From Vicugna pacos (lineage: Eukaryota > Chordata > Mammalia > Artiodactyla > Camelidae): a stretch of DNA of 64,000 nucleotides. The translations under genes were made by a program, and so were the position numbers. Below, one piece after another: positions 47,501-58,372 of the stretch (the stretch's first letter is position 1; every line of letters starts with the position of its first letter). Under the pieces are notes generated by a model. It ran no database searches. It was not told the DNA's origin and saw only the letters and a list, made by a program, of their open reading frames with translations. The stretch spans positions 10,259,984-10,323,983 of the forward strand of contig NC_132998.1 in NCBI RefSeq assembly GCF_048564905.1, given 5' to 3'.

Positions 47501-50500
47501 AGACGAAGAGGTGTCTGAGCAGCCCAGCCCCACGGCGTACCTCTCCTTGCCCTGGACTGGGCTGCTGGTGTGCAGGGGCGTGGAGGGACCAGACAACTCA
47601 GAAGAGGCACTGCCCTGGGCATCTCGGGGAGACCGAGGCAGGGTGCTGTGTCCGCTGGGGCCCTCCCTCCAGGACACTGGCTCAGGCGACTCTGCAGGGA
47701 AAGTGAGAAGGGCTGTGAGCCAGGAAGAGTCTCTTCTGTCTGGCTTAGCTCTTTACCCCTGTGCCTTCCCCACCATCTTCCAGAACCCTCCTCTGCCCTG
47801 GGCACCCCCAACCCCAGCGCCCTCACCTGCAGATGCCAAGGGTCCTGCTGGGGCCAGATGCCCGGGCAGCGGATACCTGTTCCCTCCCTCCTCTGCAGGG
47901 ATCTCGTAGCTCAGCTTCCTGGATTGGGGGTAGGGCGGGCTGCCCGGGGAAATGGAGCCAGCCCGTGGGGAGTGGGCACCGGAGCTGGGATACCCTCTGC
48001 CCTCGCCTGGAGACCCGCAGCTGTGAGGCACCCGGCCGTAGGCTGGGCAGTAACTGGGAACTGCTCCTCCATAGCCGTATGTCACCAGGGCAGGGTACCC
48101 TGGATGCCCATACCTGCCTTCAGGGCACATGGTGTAGGAGCAGCCCTCATGCCCTTCCTCGCCTGCTTTGGGTGGCTTCAGGCAGCTGTAGTCAGGCATC
48201 GGGGCATGGTGATGCCCGCAGGCAGGCACCAGCAGGGGCAGTGGGTGCCCAGGCCGCACCGGGTGTAAGAGAGGCTTGCCAGCCTCAGTCGCCCACCCCT
48301 CTCCAGCCTCCCTCTCCAGCCGCAGCCCATAGAGGGCTGCTGTGGGCACTGCCAGCTTCTCCTCGCAAGCAGGGCATGAGCACAGGGCAGGCAGCCCGGG
48401 GTCCTCCAGGATCACCACCTCCCGGTAGCCTGGGGAGCGGTAGCCAAAGTCCCCGTTGGCCGGTTTCCCCAGCTCAGGTGGGTAGGGGTAGGGCCCCTCG
48501 GACAGCGATCGGCAGAGGCGCCTCTTCTCCACAGAGGCCTCAGCATAGCCCTGGGGGGGGCCCTCATAGCCTGCATAGGCCAGCCGCCGCCTCTCCAGAG
48601 TTCCCTCTGGCCGATAGTAGCCCCCATTGGGGACCCCGCAGGGTTCCCGGTAGCCCTGGCGGCAGGAGCAGTGGCGGCTAAGGCCAGGTCTGTGGCCTGC
48701 GTACATTCCGAGGTGGGGGCCTCCACCCGCGGGGGGCTGCTCTTCGTCATCGAGGATGGCCGTCTCGCGCCCAGCTCCCCGGCCCCCACTGGCCACTCCG
48801 CAGCCTCCCAGGAGGCGATCGAGCTCCTGCCGTTCAGCAGCCGTCGGGGGCGGCCGGCCAGGGGACTCGGTGGCCGGCTCCGTGGTCAGCGTGGATGAGT
48901 GGCCAGAGTCGCTGCTGACAGAGAGCAGCGGGGGTGGAGGTGGTTCCGGAGAGGGTGCCGGCAGAGCCTGGCGGGGGGCCCGCTGCACCTGGGCATATGG
49001 ACTGCCATCCAGGGGTCCCAGGGTATGGGTGGGGGAGTCTGAGCGGGGAGAGGATCAGGGAGGGAGGGCGGTCAAACGGACAAAAAAGGGAGAGAGATGA
49101 AGTGTGTTAAATGAGGGGACAGTGCTGGAGACTCCAGCTCAGGGGATGTCTCCTGGGAGGGGGATCTGCCTGGGGAGGAAGGAGTATGCCCCCCAAAAAC
49201 CAAACCTCCAGCCACCCCCAGGTATGCCCCACACACCGTCCACGCTGTCCTCATGGTGCTGGTTGAAGTTCTCATAGGAGTCCCAGCGCACAGCGGGCTC
49301 CGCAGTGTTGTAGTCAACAGAGACTGAGGGGTCATTCCGTGGGGTGCTGCCTGTGGAACGGCGCCCGAGGGTGAGGGGTGAGGAGCAGGGAGACATGACC
49401 TTCAGCCAACCCCCTCAAGATGGGGCTCTTACCTTTGATCTTCTCTGGGCTGGAGGAGAAGACAAACTCCACGGATGCTTGGAAGGGGAACCTCTCGTCT
49501 GTGGGGAGTGGACGGTGAGGAGCCAGGCCCCCGCCTGCCTGCCCTCACCCGCCTGCCTGCCCTCACCCGCCTGCCTGCCCTCACCCGGACTCCAGCCCCC
49601 ACACCACTTGTCTCCTACTTACCAGTCCAGGCCTCGTCCAGCTGATCCTTGGGGAAGGCGAGCCGTGGTCCATGGATGGTGCATGTGTGGAACTGGACTC
49701 GGAACACGAGGGTCCGGTCTGTCCCCCGGCTAGCCTTGTGATAGCATGTCACCTAGGTAAGGGGAGGGAGACTGGACTTCAGGCCCTCATGTCCACTTAC
49801 ATCTCCTCTGTGCGTCCACCTTGGGGGGACTATCTGGTCATGGCTCTGCCTGGCCTCAACCTCAAGGTGACCTCCCCATCAAGGGGATGTCCCTTTTGGC
49901 CTCCAATCTGCCTTGAATCCATGGTTTCCCAGAGACCGTGCAGCTGGCAGGTTACATCCCCTGCCCCACCCCCAGGACTCTCCCTGTCACCAAGATCCCC
50001 TCACCATGACATCGCCTTTCAGGAGGAGGGCTGGCTCCAGGCTAATGCAAAGCTGCTGGGGACCTGGGCCTGCAACATGACTGGGGAAGAGAGAGAAGGC
50101 AGAGCTGAATCAAGGCATCCAGGTACAGGGGTGGCTGTGAGGAGTCAGGAGGGAGCTGGGAGATTGGAGATCGAGCCCTGCCTTAGTGAGAGACCTGTAA
50201 GCATCAGCTCCCCTGTCTGTAAAATGGATTCTGTGATGGTATTAGTTTTCGGGTGCAGTGGCTGGAGCTAGAGGCCCAGGTGTCTGGGGAGGCTGGAGAA
50301 ACGGGGGCCTGGGAACAGAGCACTCACTAGATTCCTGATGTGTAGACAAGCTGCATGGACTGGTAGATCTTGAGGAAGGGCTGGAAGCCTGGAGAGGCAA
50401 GAAGGAGAAGGTGGGTGAGGGGTGCCAAGTGGAGGGGGTTCGGGAGATCATTCCCATGGAATATATCCCAGACGGACGCACCTGTGCCAGGTTCAAAGGC

Positions 50501-53500
50501 TGGCAGCATGGGCACGAGCACATAGTGCAGGAAGAGAGGGCTGCTGTTCATTCTGATGGAGCCGGACAGCAGACCACTGAAGTAGCTGATGTACCTGGTC
50601 AAGGAAAACATAAGCCCCTTCTTCTGGAGATCCTCTTGTGCCATTTCAGCTCCACCCCACCCCACCCACCTTCTCCTCAGCACTTCCCTCCCAACTTCCA
50701 GCTCACCAGAAAGTTCTTCCTTGCATCTAACCTCAATCCTTCTTGCTGTGTCAGCAAGGTTTTGTACTTGCTGTTCCCTCGGCCTAGACTGCTCTTCCCC
50801 CAGATCTTTGCCTCACGCTATAGAGGTGGGATCTGACTGTCCTGCAAGTCTCTCTTTATCACAAGACTCAGCTATATTTTCTGCATAGCACTTGTCATTA
50901 TCCAAAATGATCTTGTCTATTTATTCACAGATTTATTGCCTTCGACCCCACTGGTATGTAAATAAGCCCCACAAGAGCAGGGATCTTGTTGGTTTTGCAT
51001 TCTCAGCACTTGGCAAAATCTCTGGCACAAAGTGAATGCCCCATTAAGGTGTGCTGCATGAATGCCAGAACCTTGGCCTTGGTAGCCAGAAGGGAGCTGC
51101 TTCTCTAGCCCATCCCCCACCCAGGCTGCTCACCGGCGCTGGGAGGGCTGCAGCTCCGCGGCCACCTTGTCCTCACAGAACTTCCGCATGGTAAGAGTAG
51201 CCAGCGCCTGGTCTGCCCTGGGGAGAGCGGGGCCGGTGTGGGGGCTTAGGGGCTGGTCTCCATCCTGGTCTCCCATGTCTAAGCCCCAGGGGAGGGAAGA
51301 GAGGTGTGATGCCCCCAAGTCTAGAGGAAGCCCAGAGTGGTGGCAAAGAGAACTAGACACCCCACCTACAGTCACTTTACTAGTTGTTGGACCTCAGGCA
51401 ATTGTTCCCTGAGTTTTAGTTTCCTCCTCTGTAAAATGGGACAGTAAGACCATGTTATGGGTTGAATTGTGTCCCCCCCCCAAAAAAAGATATGTACCTC
51501 AGAATGTGACCTTATTTGGAAATAGGGCCGCTGCAGATGTAATAAGTTAGGATGTTATACTGGAGTAGGGTGAGCCCTTAATCCAATATGAGTGGTGTCC
51601 TTAGAAGAAGAGAAGAGAGACAGACACACAGACACACAGACACACAGAAGAAGGCCAGGTGATGACGGAGGCAGAGATGGGAGTGATGCATCTACAAGCC
51701 AAGGAGCACCAAGGATTGCTGGCCACCACCAGGAGCTGGGAAGAAGCTGGGAAGGACTCTACCCAGGGTCTCGGTGGGAGTGTGGCCCTGCTAACACCTC
51801 AGTCCTAGACTTCTAGCCTCTAGAACTGAGACATTACATTTCTACTGTCTTTTTAAAAATTTTATTTATGGTGAGGGGTGGCTAGATTTATTTATTTATT
51901 TATTTATTTTTAGAGGAGGTACAGGGGATTGAACCCAGGACCTCATGCATGCTAAGCATGCACTCTACCACGGAGCTATACCCTCTCCCCCATTTCTGCT
52001 GTCTTAAGCCACATAGTTTGTGGCACTTTGTTACAGCAGCCCTAGGACACCCATATAGACCATCTGCTGAGAACTGTGGTAAAGCATAAGTGAGAAAAAG
52101 GAGATGGAGAGGTCAAGTTTAGAGTAAATGACACTCTGAACACCAAGGTGGGCTTCAGAGGAGATGGGCTCATCACGGGGCAGCTGGAAGAAAGGTCATT
52201 GGAAAGGGGCACTCTGGAGCTGGGGCGCCTCACCCTGCAGAGATCTTGCTGTAGTGCATGTAGGCAGAGACGATGACCCCAAGCTTGCCCTTGCTCCCCT
52301 GAGGACAAAGAGACAGGGATGGAGGGCCTGCTGGGGCCCCAGACTGAGGGCACCCCAGCCCTGCAAACCCAGGATCCCAGCCCACCTTGCAGTACAGTAC
52401 GACTACATGCTGCGGGTCGGCACTGAGCCACGTCTCCATGGCTTTGCAGATGGAGCACAGCTTGTCCAGCGGGGGCGCATGCAGCTCAGGCCAGCCGAAG
52501 TCCTGGACCTGAGGGGTGCAGGGGTGGAACTGGGGCTGGTGGTCACCAAAGAGGTGGGCAGGGGTGGAAGAGGGACAGGGTGTAGGGGCCTGACGACAAG
52601 GTCAAGTGCCTGTTGATTGTCCATGACAGCCTTAACACCTTCGTCACCCAGGCAGTGGGTTGATACCAATCTTTGGGGTGTTCCAAGTGACATGTCATAC
52701 GGGAAAGTGCTTCAGAGAGAAGTAGATGCCAACTGCTACTATTAATAACGAGGCTGGGGGAGGCTCTGTTTAATGGTTTTAATGCCCTCCTACCTTGGGG
52801 TTTAGGCGGGTCAGGTCATGTCTTTTCTCTGAAAGGTTGAAGAGCTGCAAATAAAGCGGGGGTGTTAGGAGAAAGCGACCCCTGGCTCCCGCTGTGACCT
52901 TAAGTAAGGGTCTTTCTCCAAAATGAGGAGGTCACCAAGGCCCAGACTAGCTTTGACAGGCCGGTCAGTCGTCTGCGTTCCAGGTTTGCTTTGGCTGCAC
53001 CCTGGGCCCCGCCCACTCGGGCCCCGCCCCGCAGGTGTGACGTCAGGGAGCAGCCTGGCCCATCTGGACCTCCCAGCCCTCTCATTGGCTGAATGCGGCA
53101 GCCCCCGCCCCTCACCAGGTACTTGTCGCGGTGTTTGGATTGCAGCACGTGAGCCAGCTCGCGCAGGTGGCCCCGGTGTCGCTGCTCATCCGGCCGCGCG
53201 GGGAAAGCGGCGGCCAGGATCCGTTCTGTCACGTAGGTGAGGTCCAAGTCCCAGCGACGCTCCATGAGCGGGTCCAGGCTGAAGCTCCTGGGGAGGGGGC
53301 AAAGCCTGCCTAAGAACGGGGGTGGGGGTTGAGGGGAGAGGAAAGAAGGGAAGGAGGGGAGAGAGGAGAAAGGGTGGGCGCAGGAGGCTGGTGTGACGGA
53401 AGGGTATCTGGCCGACTACAGGTGAGGCCTCCTGGGTCCTGAGGGTGGGTGGCACTGCTTAGGTGCGTGGAGCTGTCCTGGAGAGCTTTGCTGGGGGCAC

Positions 53501-56500
53501 TACCATGGGCTGATGAGATGTGGGGTCACACCCTGCACCTCTCACCTGGGCAAAGTGCTGCGCTGCTTTGAGTGGTTCAAAGACTTGGTAGATCCCTGGT
53601 GGATGAGATGAGATGATGCACGTCTTTGTGTGTGCCTCACTCTAGGCTCCCCACTCCAGAGTTCCATGAACTTTTGTCCTCAGAAGAAACCTAGATCCTT
53701 ATTCCCAGCGCTATCTGCTTCGGCCGCCGCCCCCCTCCCACTCCAGCATCCCCTTACCAGGTGCTCTATGCGCCTCACAGGGGCCGTGTTTCTCCGCTAG
53801 AGGGAGATAGGAGAGGAAAAGGGAGTGGTTAGGAAAGGAGCAAGGACTAGTCTAGGCAGGGGAGCAGTGGGGCAGGCTTGCCCGTGTCCCTGTGAGGGCT
53901 GTACTGGGCAGGAGGAGAGGGACGAGTCCTAGCCCCCAGCAGGCTCAAGAGGACAAGAGCAGAGGGCTCAAAATTTTTTCCACTGCCTCAATATGACCAC
54001 TGTCCACAGCAGTCCATTCAAGGTAACCTCCTGGGGGCCCTCTCTGTGGCTACCAGACCTCTGGACACTGAAGCCAGGTTCCTTGCCTCCCCAACCCCAC
54101 CCCAGAACACACTCACCAGCTCCGCGGGAGGCAAGGACTGACAGGACGAAGTCACCTAGAAGGAGACTCAAATGAGAGGCTAAGATGCTGGTGAAATGGG
54201 CTCTCCCGGGCTTAAGGAAGGGGCCATCCCTCAGCTTCAGCAAGAAGGTGGAGGGGCTGTTAGCAGAGGGTGAAGGCTGCAGCCGAGGTTCCTCTATTTA
54301 AGGGAGCCTCCCCTCTGGCCTCTCGGTCCCCCACCGCCGGGCCCCCCACTTGTTGCTCTTGGCTCCCAGCCCCCTGCCCACACAGACCCCCATTCATCCA
54401 GCTGCAGGGCAGGAGTTATATATAGAGCCATGCAGGCAGGCCCCGGCCAGGGACGGACACTGGCCTCTTTCACCGGGAGACCCCGCCCTTGGGCACACAG
54501 CTCCCCCAAGCCAGCTCCAGAGGCCTGGGACCCTCCGCCCCGCAGGAGGAGGACCAGGGCACCTCCCCAGGGATGCCGTCTCAGGTCCCCAGTAGACAGT
54601 GAGTGCTATCTACACCTTGCACCTTCTGCCCAGCCTTTCCAGGGCCCAGGACAAGACCCGCTCAGGCATCCCGAGGACCCTTCCCCAGAGGGAAGGCACA
54701 GCCCATCCGGCTGCCCAGTCTCTGAAATCCTACTCCCCCACCCACCCACCCCACCCTTCCTCCTCCTCATTCTCCTCCTCTTCCCCACCCCCCATCCTTT
54801 CGCCAGCTGCAGCCTGGGCACAGCACCAAGACAAACGCTGTCTCGCTGTCCACCCGCCTGGGCCAGGCCTCCAGGGGGTGGAGCAGGGTGGTTCTTAAAG
54901 GGCCCAGAACAGCACCCTCTCCCACCCCAGCAGGGGTTCCCCAACGATGAGAAGGGTGAAGGGTTGATGCCAGCTGGCTGGAGAAGCCTGTTTCAGGGGA
55001 GGAAGGGACCCCAGTTTCCCTCTGCCCATCAGGTACCCACCTTTGCTTCACATTTTCTGTGTGTTGCCACCTTGCAGACTAGAGGGGGATTGGAGGGGAA
55101 GAGAGAAGTTAGCAGGGGCCTACCAGGGCAGTGGAAGGGATGGCCCTCTCCCATCTCCCCAGGCCCTGGAACTAGACCCTGGGACTTCTGGGACTCCAGC
55201 TGTACTGAGCTGGCTGGAGTGGGGGAGCAGAGGCAGAGTTCAAGGGAAGCACATAGCAGTGATGCACTACTGCTCAGGCCAGGAGCAGGGGAGCCGGGGT
55301 AATGTTCTAGGGTGCGTAGGGGTGACGGGGAAGGGAGGGAGGGAAGCCCTAGTCACAGGTCACGTGGGAAGGTGATGGGGAGTCCTGGGTCTCCTGGGCT
55401 GCTGGGGGTGCATGTCTTGGGGAGCAAGGGCTGTTTGGAGGGGAGGCAGTTCCTCTCGGCTCCTATGTTGCCCAGTCCAGGGGCAGCACATGCAGTACAG
55501 TTTCTGTTCTGCAGTTTGCCTGCTGGCACTGGGCTTCGCTCTCAGAGTCACAGCATAGGGTCCCTCACCTCGGCATGAGATGCCTGTCCCATCGATGGTC
55601 ACCTTACAAACTGCACAGACTGGCGGTTTCTTCCGGAAAACCTTCTCCCGGAAGCTGTGTGGCTCAGCTTTCCTAGGCTGGGGGTGGAGGGACAGACAGA
55701 CAGAGGTGTCAGTTCCCAGCGGGTCCATCTCCAGGACTGGGCCGGGGTCTGAGCACTGGGTGGTTTCTCTCTCTCCATCCTGATAAAGCTCCCAAACTCA
55801 TAGGATGCACTTGGCCACAGCTGTTTCCGGGCAGTTGTAGGGCCTGTCCTCAACAGTGCATGGAACCTGACCCTTGCCGTACCCTGGCTGGGTCAGCTCC
55901 TCCCCAAGGGCCCCTCACGTGGCCCTGGAGTGTGATTACCCCTGTGGTCACTGCCATCCAAGCCCTAGAGCTTCTGTCCTGGCCGGGGCAGTGCTCTCTG
56001 ACTCCTCTAGGAAGGCCACCCACCTGTTTCTCCTCCCATCTTGCCCTCCCCAGCTGGAGGTCCCCGTGAAGAGTGAGCAAGGAGGGGGTCCAGACCAGAA
56101 TGAAGTGTGTCAGTCATGCAGCACCCAGACTGACCCGGCAGCAGGAGGGGCCTGGGCCAGGCCTGCTCCCCTGGCTCCTGCTGTCTCCGTGCTCCAGGCA
56201 GCTGACACTCCCTCCTCCCCCCACTGTCAGAACAACATGTTTACTCATTGTGCACCCAGGCGGCAGGCAGCAATTGTGTAAGGAGGGGGCGGTGATGCTG
56301 GAGGGAAAGGCATGACATGGGGGAAATATTTAGTTGCCTTACTGCTCCGGGATGTAGTAAGCACCCCGTCACTTGAGGAGGTTCAAGTGGGATTCCAGCA
56401 TTGAATGGGGGAGAGGGTGGACCAGATGCTCCTGGGCCCTTCCCCCAACCTCCCTCTGAGAGTGCAGTGAGCAAGGAGGCTGAGATGCCCTCTGTGGCTC

Positions 56501-57359
56501 AAGCCTACCTCAGTCCCATTCCTCCCATCCTATTTCTGGAGACCATTTGTCTCCCTGCCTCCTCTCTTCTACCCATTTTTCTCCTCCTCCCGTGTTCCAG
56601 TTCCTGCCTCCTGCCCCTATAGTATTGTCTCATGTAGCCCTGAGAGGCTTCTCTTGGGGTAAGGCTGAGAAATTGTGGGGAAAAGCAGTGATGAGGCCTG
56701 CAGGGCCCCCAGCCTGGGTCTCTTGGCTGTCCCTGAAGCAGCTGGATTAAACATAACCTGAATTCTCCTGGGCTGGACCAACTTTGCCAGACCCACTAGG
56801 AGATTTGGGTGCATTTTGGCATTAATGGCACACACAGATGATGTCACTGGAAAGCAGCCACCCCGCCCGTGTCTAAAGCACTCCTGAGACCTGGCAACCT
56901 CCCTCCCTTCCATTACCACCCCTCCCCCATTTCCCACAAACTTCTCAGCCCAGGGAAGCCCTCTCTGGGTCTCCAAAATAGTACCCAAAAACATCCTACA
57001 ATGATGCAGAGCTGCCTGGATGCAGGGCTGGCCAGGGCTAGGGCAGGGAATGTGACAGGGGAGCCAAACGGGACACCAGGTTCTGCTTTAACCCAAACTT
57101 CTGCCACTCAGGCCACAGCCCTGGCCACCCCAAAGTGGTAAAGTAACGAGGGGACGTGGGACAAGGGGAGAAGACTGAGGAAGCTGAAATTGGGAAGAGG
57201 GTCTGGCCTGAGTGCTGGCCCCCTCCCCCGCTGCCCACACCTCCACCCCTGCCCCTCTTCTGCCCAGCCAACGGGCACTCCTACCCTGCTGGTGGCCCGG
57301 CTGCTGTCCCTCCTCCCCAGGGCTCTGAGCAGCCTCTCCACGGGGCCGCTGGACTTCAT
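44514..57359 (-). CDS. TNS2: TNS2 (TENC1), tensin-2 focal adhesion adaptor
   Basis: Cytoplasmic adaptor at focal adhesions linking integrin tails and actin to signalling; also a lipid or tyrosine phosphatase-like protein. Twenty-nine coding exons: 57285-57359, 55569-55677, 55041-55078, 54117-54155, 53758-53796, 53546-53595, 53116-53287, 52794-52844, 52386-52508, 52234-52298, 51134-51217, 50482-50594, 50328-50388, 50005-50080, 49623-49752, 49433-49498, 49237-49350, 47827-49038, 47541-47691, 46827-47416, 46623-46712, 46206-46331, 45937-46029, 45734-45811, 45489-45566, 45076-45244, 44919-44987, 44782-44811, 44514-44652. Total 1409 aa, equal to human. Domains: C1 zinc finger about 32-79, PTEN-like phosphatase about 122-294 with Cys231, C2 about 299-425, a long Pro/Gly/Tyr-rich linker (exons 18 and 20), SH2 about 1140-1247 with FLIRDS Arg1165, PTB to the end. 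Confidence 0.97.
49532..49585. repeat. 18-bp minisatellite, three perfect copies
   Basis: The unit CGCCTGCCTGCCCTCACC occurs three times in a row in TNS2 intron 15, between exons 49433-49498 and 49623-49752. It begins 34 bases upstream (on the minus strand) of the exon 16 acceptor end and is C-rich on the plus strand. Confidence 0.93.
50720..51065 (+). mobile_element. LINE-2 3' end in TNS2 intron 11
   Basis: 'CAGATCTTTGCCTCACGCTA'-like and 'GAGCAGGGATCTTGTTGGTT' with the terminal 'TGCATGAATG' are L2 3' features. Diverged, non-coding. Confidence 0.7.
51345..51450 (+). repeat. MIR SINE remnant in TNS2 intron 10
   Basis: 'GTTTCCTCCTCTGTAAAATG' and the preceding 'GGACCTCAGGCAATTG' are typical of the MIR core. 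Ancient; ends where the MLT1 LTR begins. Confidence 0.75.
51454..52052 (+). mobile_element. MLT1-type LTR fossil (ERVL-MaLR) with nested SINE
   Basis: Begins 'TGTTATGGGTTGAATTGTGT' and ends near 'CAGCAGCCCTAGGACACC', matching the MLT1 LTR as I know it. It is a solitary LTR in TNS2 intron 10, with no internal genes. A camelid SINE (51852-51990) is inserted near its 3' part. It also contains a short ACACAG repeat near 51620-51645. Old and broken. Confidence 0.85.
51852..51990 (-). mobile_element. Camelid SINE nested in the MLT1 LTR
   Basis: Antisense copy with 'GGGGATTGAACCCAGGACCT' and 'TGCTAAGCATGCACTCTACC'. The flanks CATTTCTACTGTCTT (51837-51851) and CATTTCTGCTGTCTT (51991-52005) are a 15-base target-site duplication with one mismatch. 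Confidence 0.92.
54290..54430 (-). promoter_or_regulatory. TNS2: Candidate internal TNS2 promoter or muscle enhancer
   Basis: In TNS2 intron 3 the minus strand carries CTATATATAA (54416-54425), which fits both a TATA box and the MEF2 consensus YTAWWWWTAR. An E-box CAGCTG lies at 54399-54404, and CCTTAAATAG (54294-54303) is one base from a CArG box. Transcription from here would skip exons 1-3, and the first in-frame Met downstream is Met125 in exon 7. The known human isoform lacking residues 1-124 starts at the same place. Function is inferred from motifs alone. Confidence 0.4.
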
Positions 57360-58285
57360 GGTGTCCGGCTGCCTGGGGTGCCGGCTGGGGGGCCCAAACA
57401 ATGCTGGGGCCTGGCCCGGGGCTTCCTGGAAGCGGCTTGGCGGAGGCAGCCGCTTCCCCTGGGTGGAGAGTAGGCTGTCTGGCTGGTGTGAGAAGCCCAG
57501 CCCTGGAAGTGGAGGGGAGTGCAGGCGGGAAGGGGGCAGGTCGTTGCTCCAGGAAGTGGGGGGGGGGAGGATGTGGGGGAGGCCAGGAGATCAGATTCCC
57601 AGGATCTACCCTGCTGGGAGTGTCAGCCCAGGATCTTTTGCCCCCAACCCGACCCTGCTCTGGAGCTGCCCCATGTCCAGGGATAGACCCTATCGAGGGA
57701 TCTGTGGGATCCTGAGATCCAGCCCCCGGTGGGGCGGGGCAGGGGCGGGGTGGGAATTTAGGTCTCAGTGCAGGGCTCAAGGGCCAGTGGGGAACACCGC
57801 GTCCTGCCAGGCCAGCCTCCCAGGCTCTCTGGGGAGTTCTGAGGGAGGGAGGGAGAGCTGGGAATCACTACCCCAGCCCAGCCCAGGATCTGGAGTGCAT
57901 CCTGAGGGTCAGGGAAAATGGGACTGAGGGGCAGCTTCCTGCCTCAGTTTCACTGGTAGCGAAGAAGTAGGAAAAGGACAACATGCTTTGCCCCCCTGCC
58001 CCCACCACCCGCACTGGAAGGCCACATTCCAGCCAGAGACTGCTCTGCCCACAGGAGTGATCCATTCTCCCGCCCCAGCACTAGGCATTTGAGGCCCATC
58101 TCCTGAGAGCTCCCCAGCTGCTCTGCTCCTGACACAGTCCTCCACTCACCTATTTCCTGGCTCATTTCAGCAGACCTCTCTGGTCTCTAGATCCTCTTGA
58201 GCCCTGCCACTTAGGCCCTCCGCCCCAGACCCTTGGGCTGAGCCTATCTAACCACCCCCCCAGGCCCCCCAAGCCTGAGTACTAC

Positions 58286-58372
58286 CTTCATGGCTCTCAC
58301 AGCTCGGCCCTCCTTCCTCAGCAGCTGTCCCAGGGCCCGAGGACTGGACAGGAGGCCCCCCTCCCAACACAT
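58286..58372 (-). CDS. TNS2: TNS2 alternative first coding exon
   Basis: A 29-codon open stretch begins MCWEGGLLSSPRALGQLL and ends ..RAMK with donor AAG|GTAGTA. It closely resembles the N-terminus of a longer human TNS2 isoform as I remember it. It would splice to an acceptor inside the main first exon (AAG at 57354-57356, next base 57353), replacing the shared MK and adding 27 residues before it. The main start at 57359 would then be a separate transcript. The start ATG differs from human, so the true start could lie elsewhere. Confidence 0.65.

Noticed and set aside
47761-48681. 306-codon plus-strand frame
   Set aside because: It lies exactly opposite the largest TNS2 coding exon, whose minus-strand reading matches tensin-2 over its full length. 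It is a mirror of that exon's composition.
53546-53600. Plus-strand peptide [15 protein letters not shown] as a possible exon
   Set aside because: It is the reverse strand of TNS2 exon 6, whose minus-strand reading ([16 protein letters not shown]) has correct splice sites and phase.
54430-55302. 290-codon plus-strand frame in TNS2 introns
   Set aside because: It runs across TNS2 exon 3 in antisense and has no recognisable domain. It is likely chance in GC-rich intron sequence.
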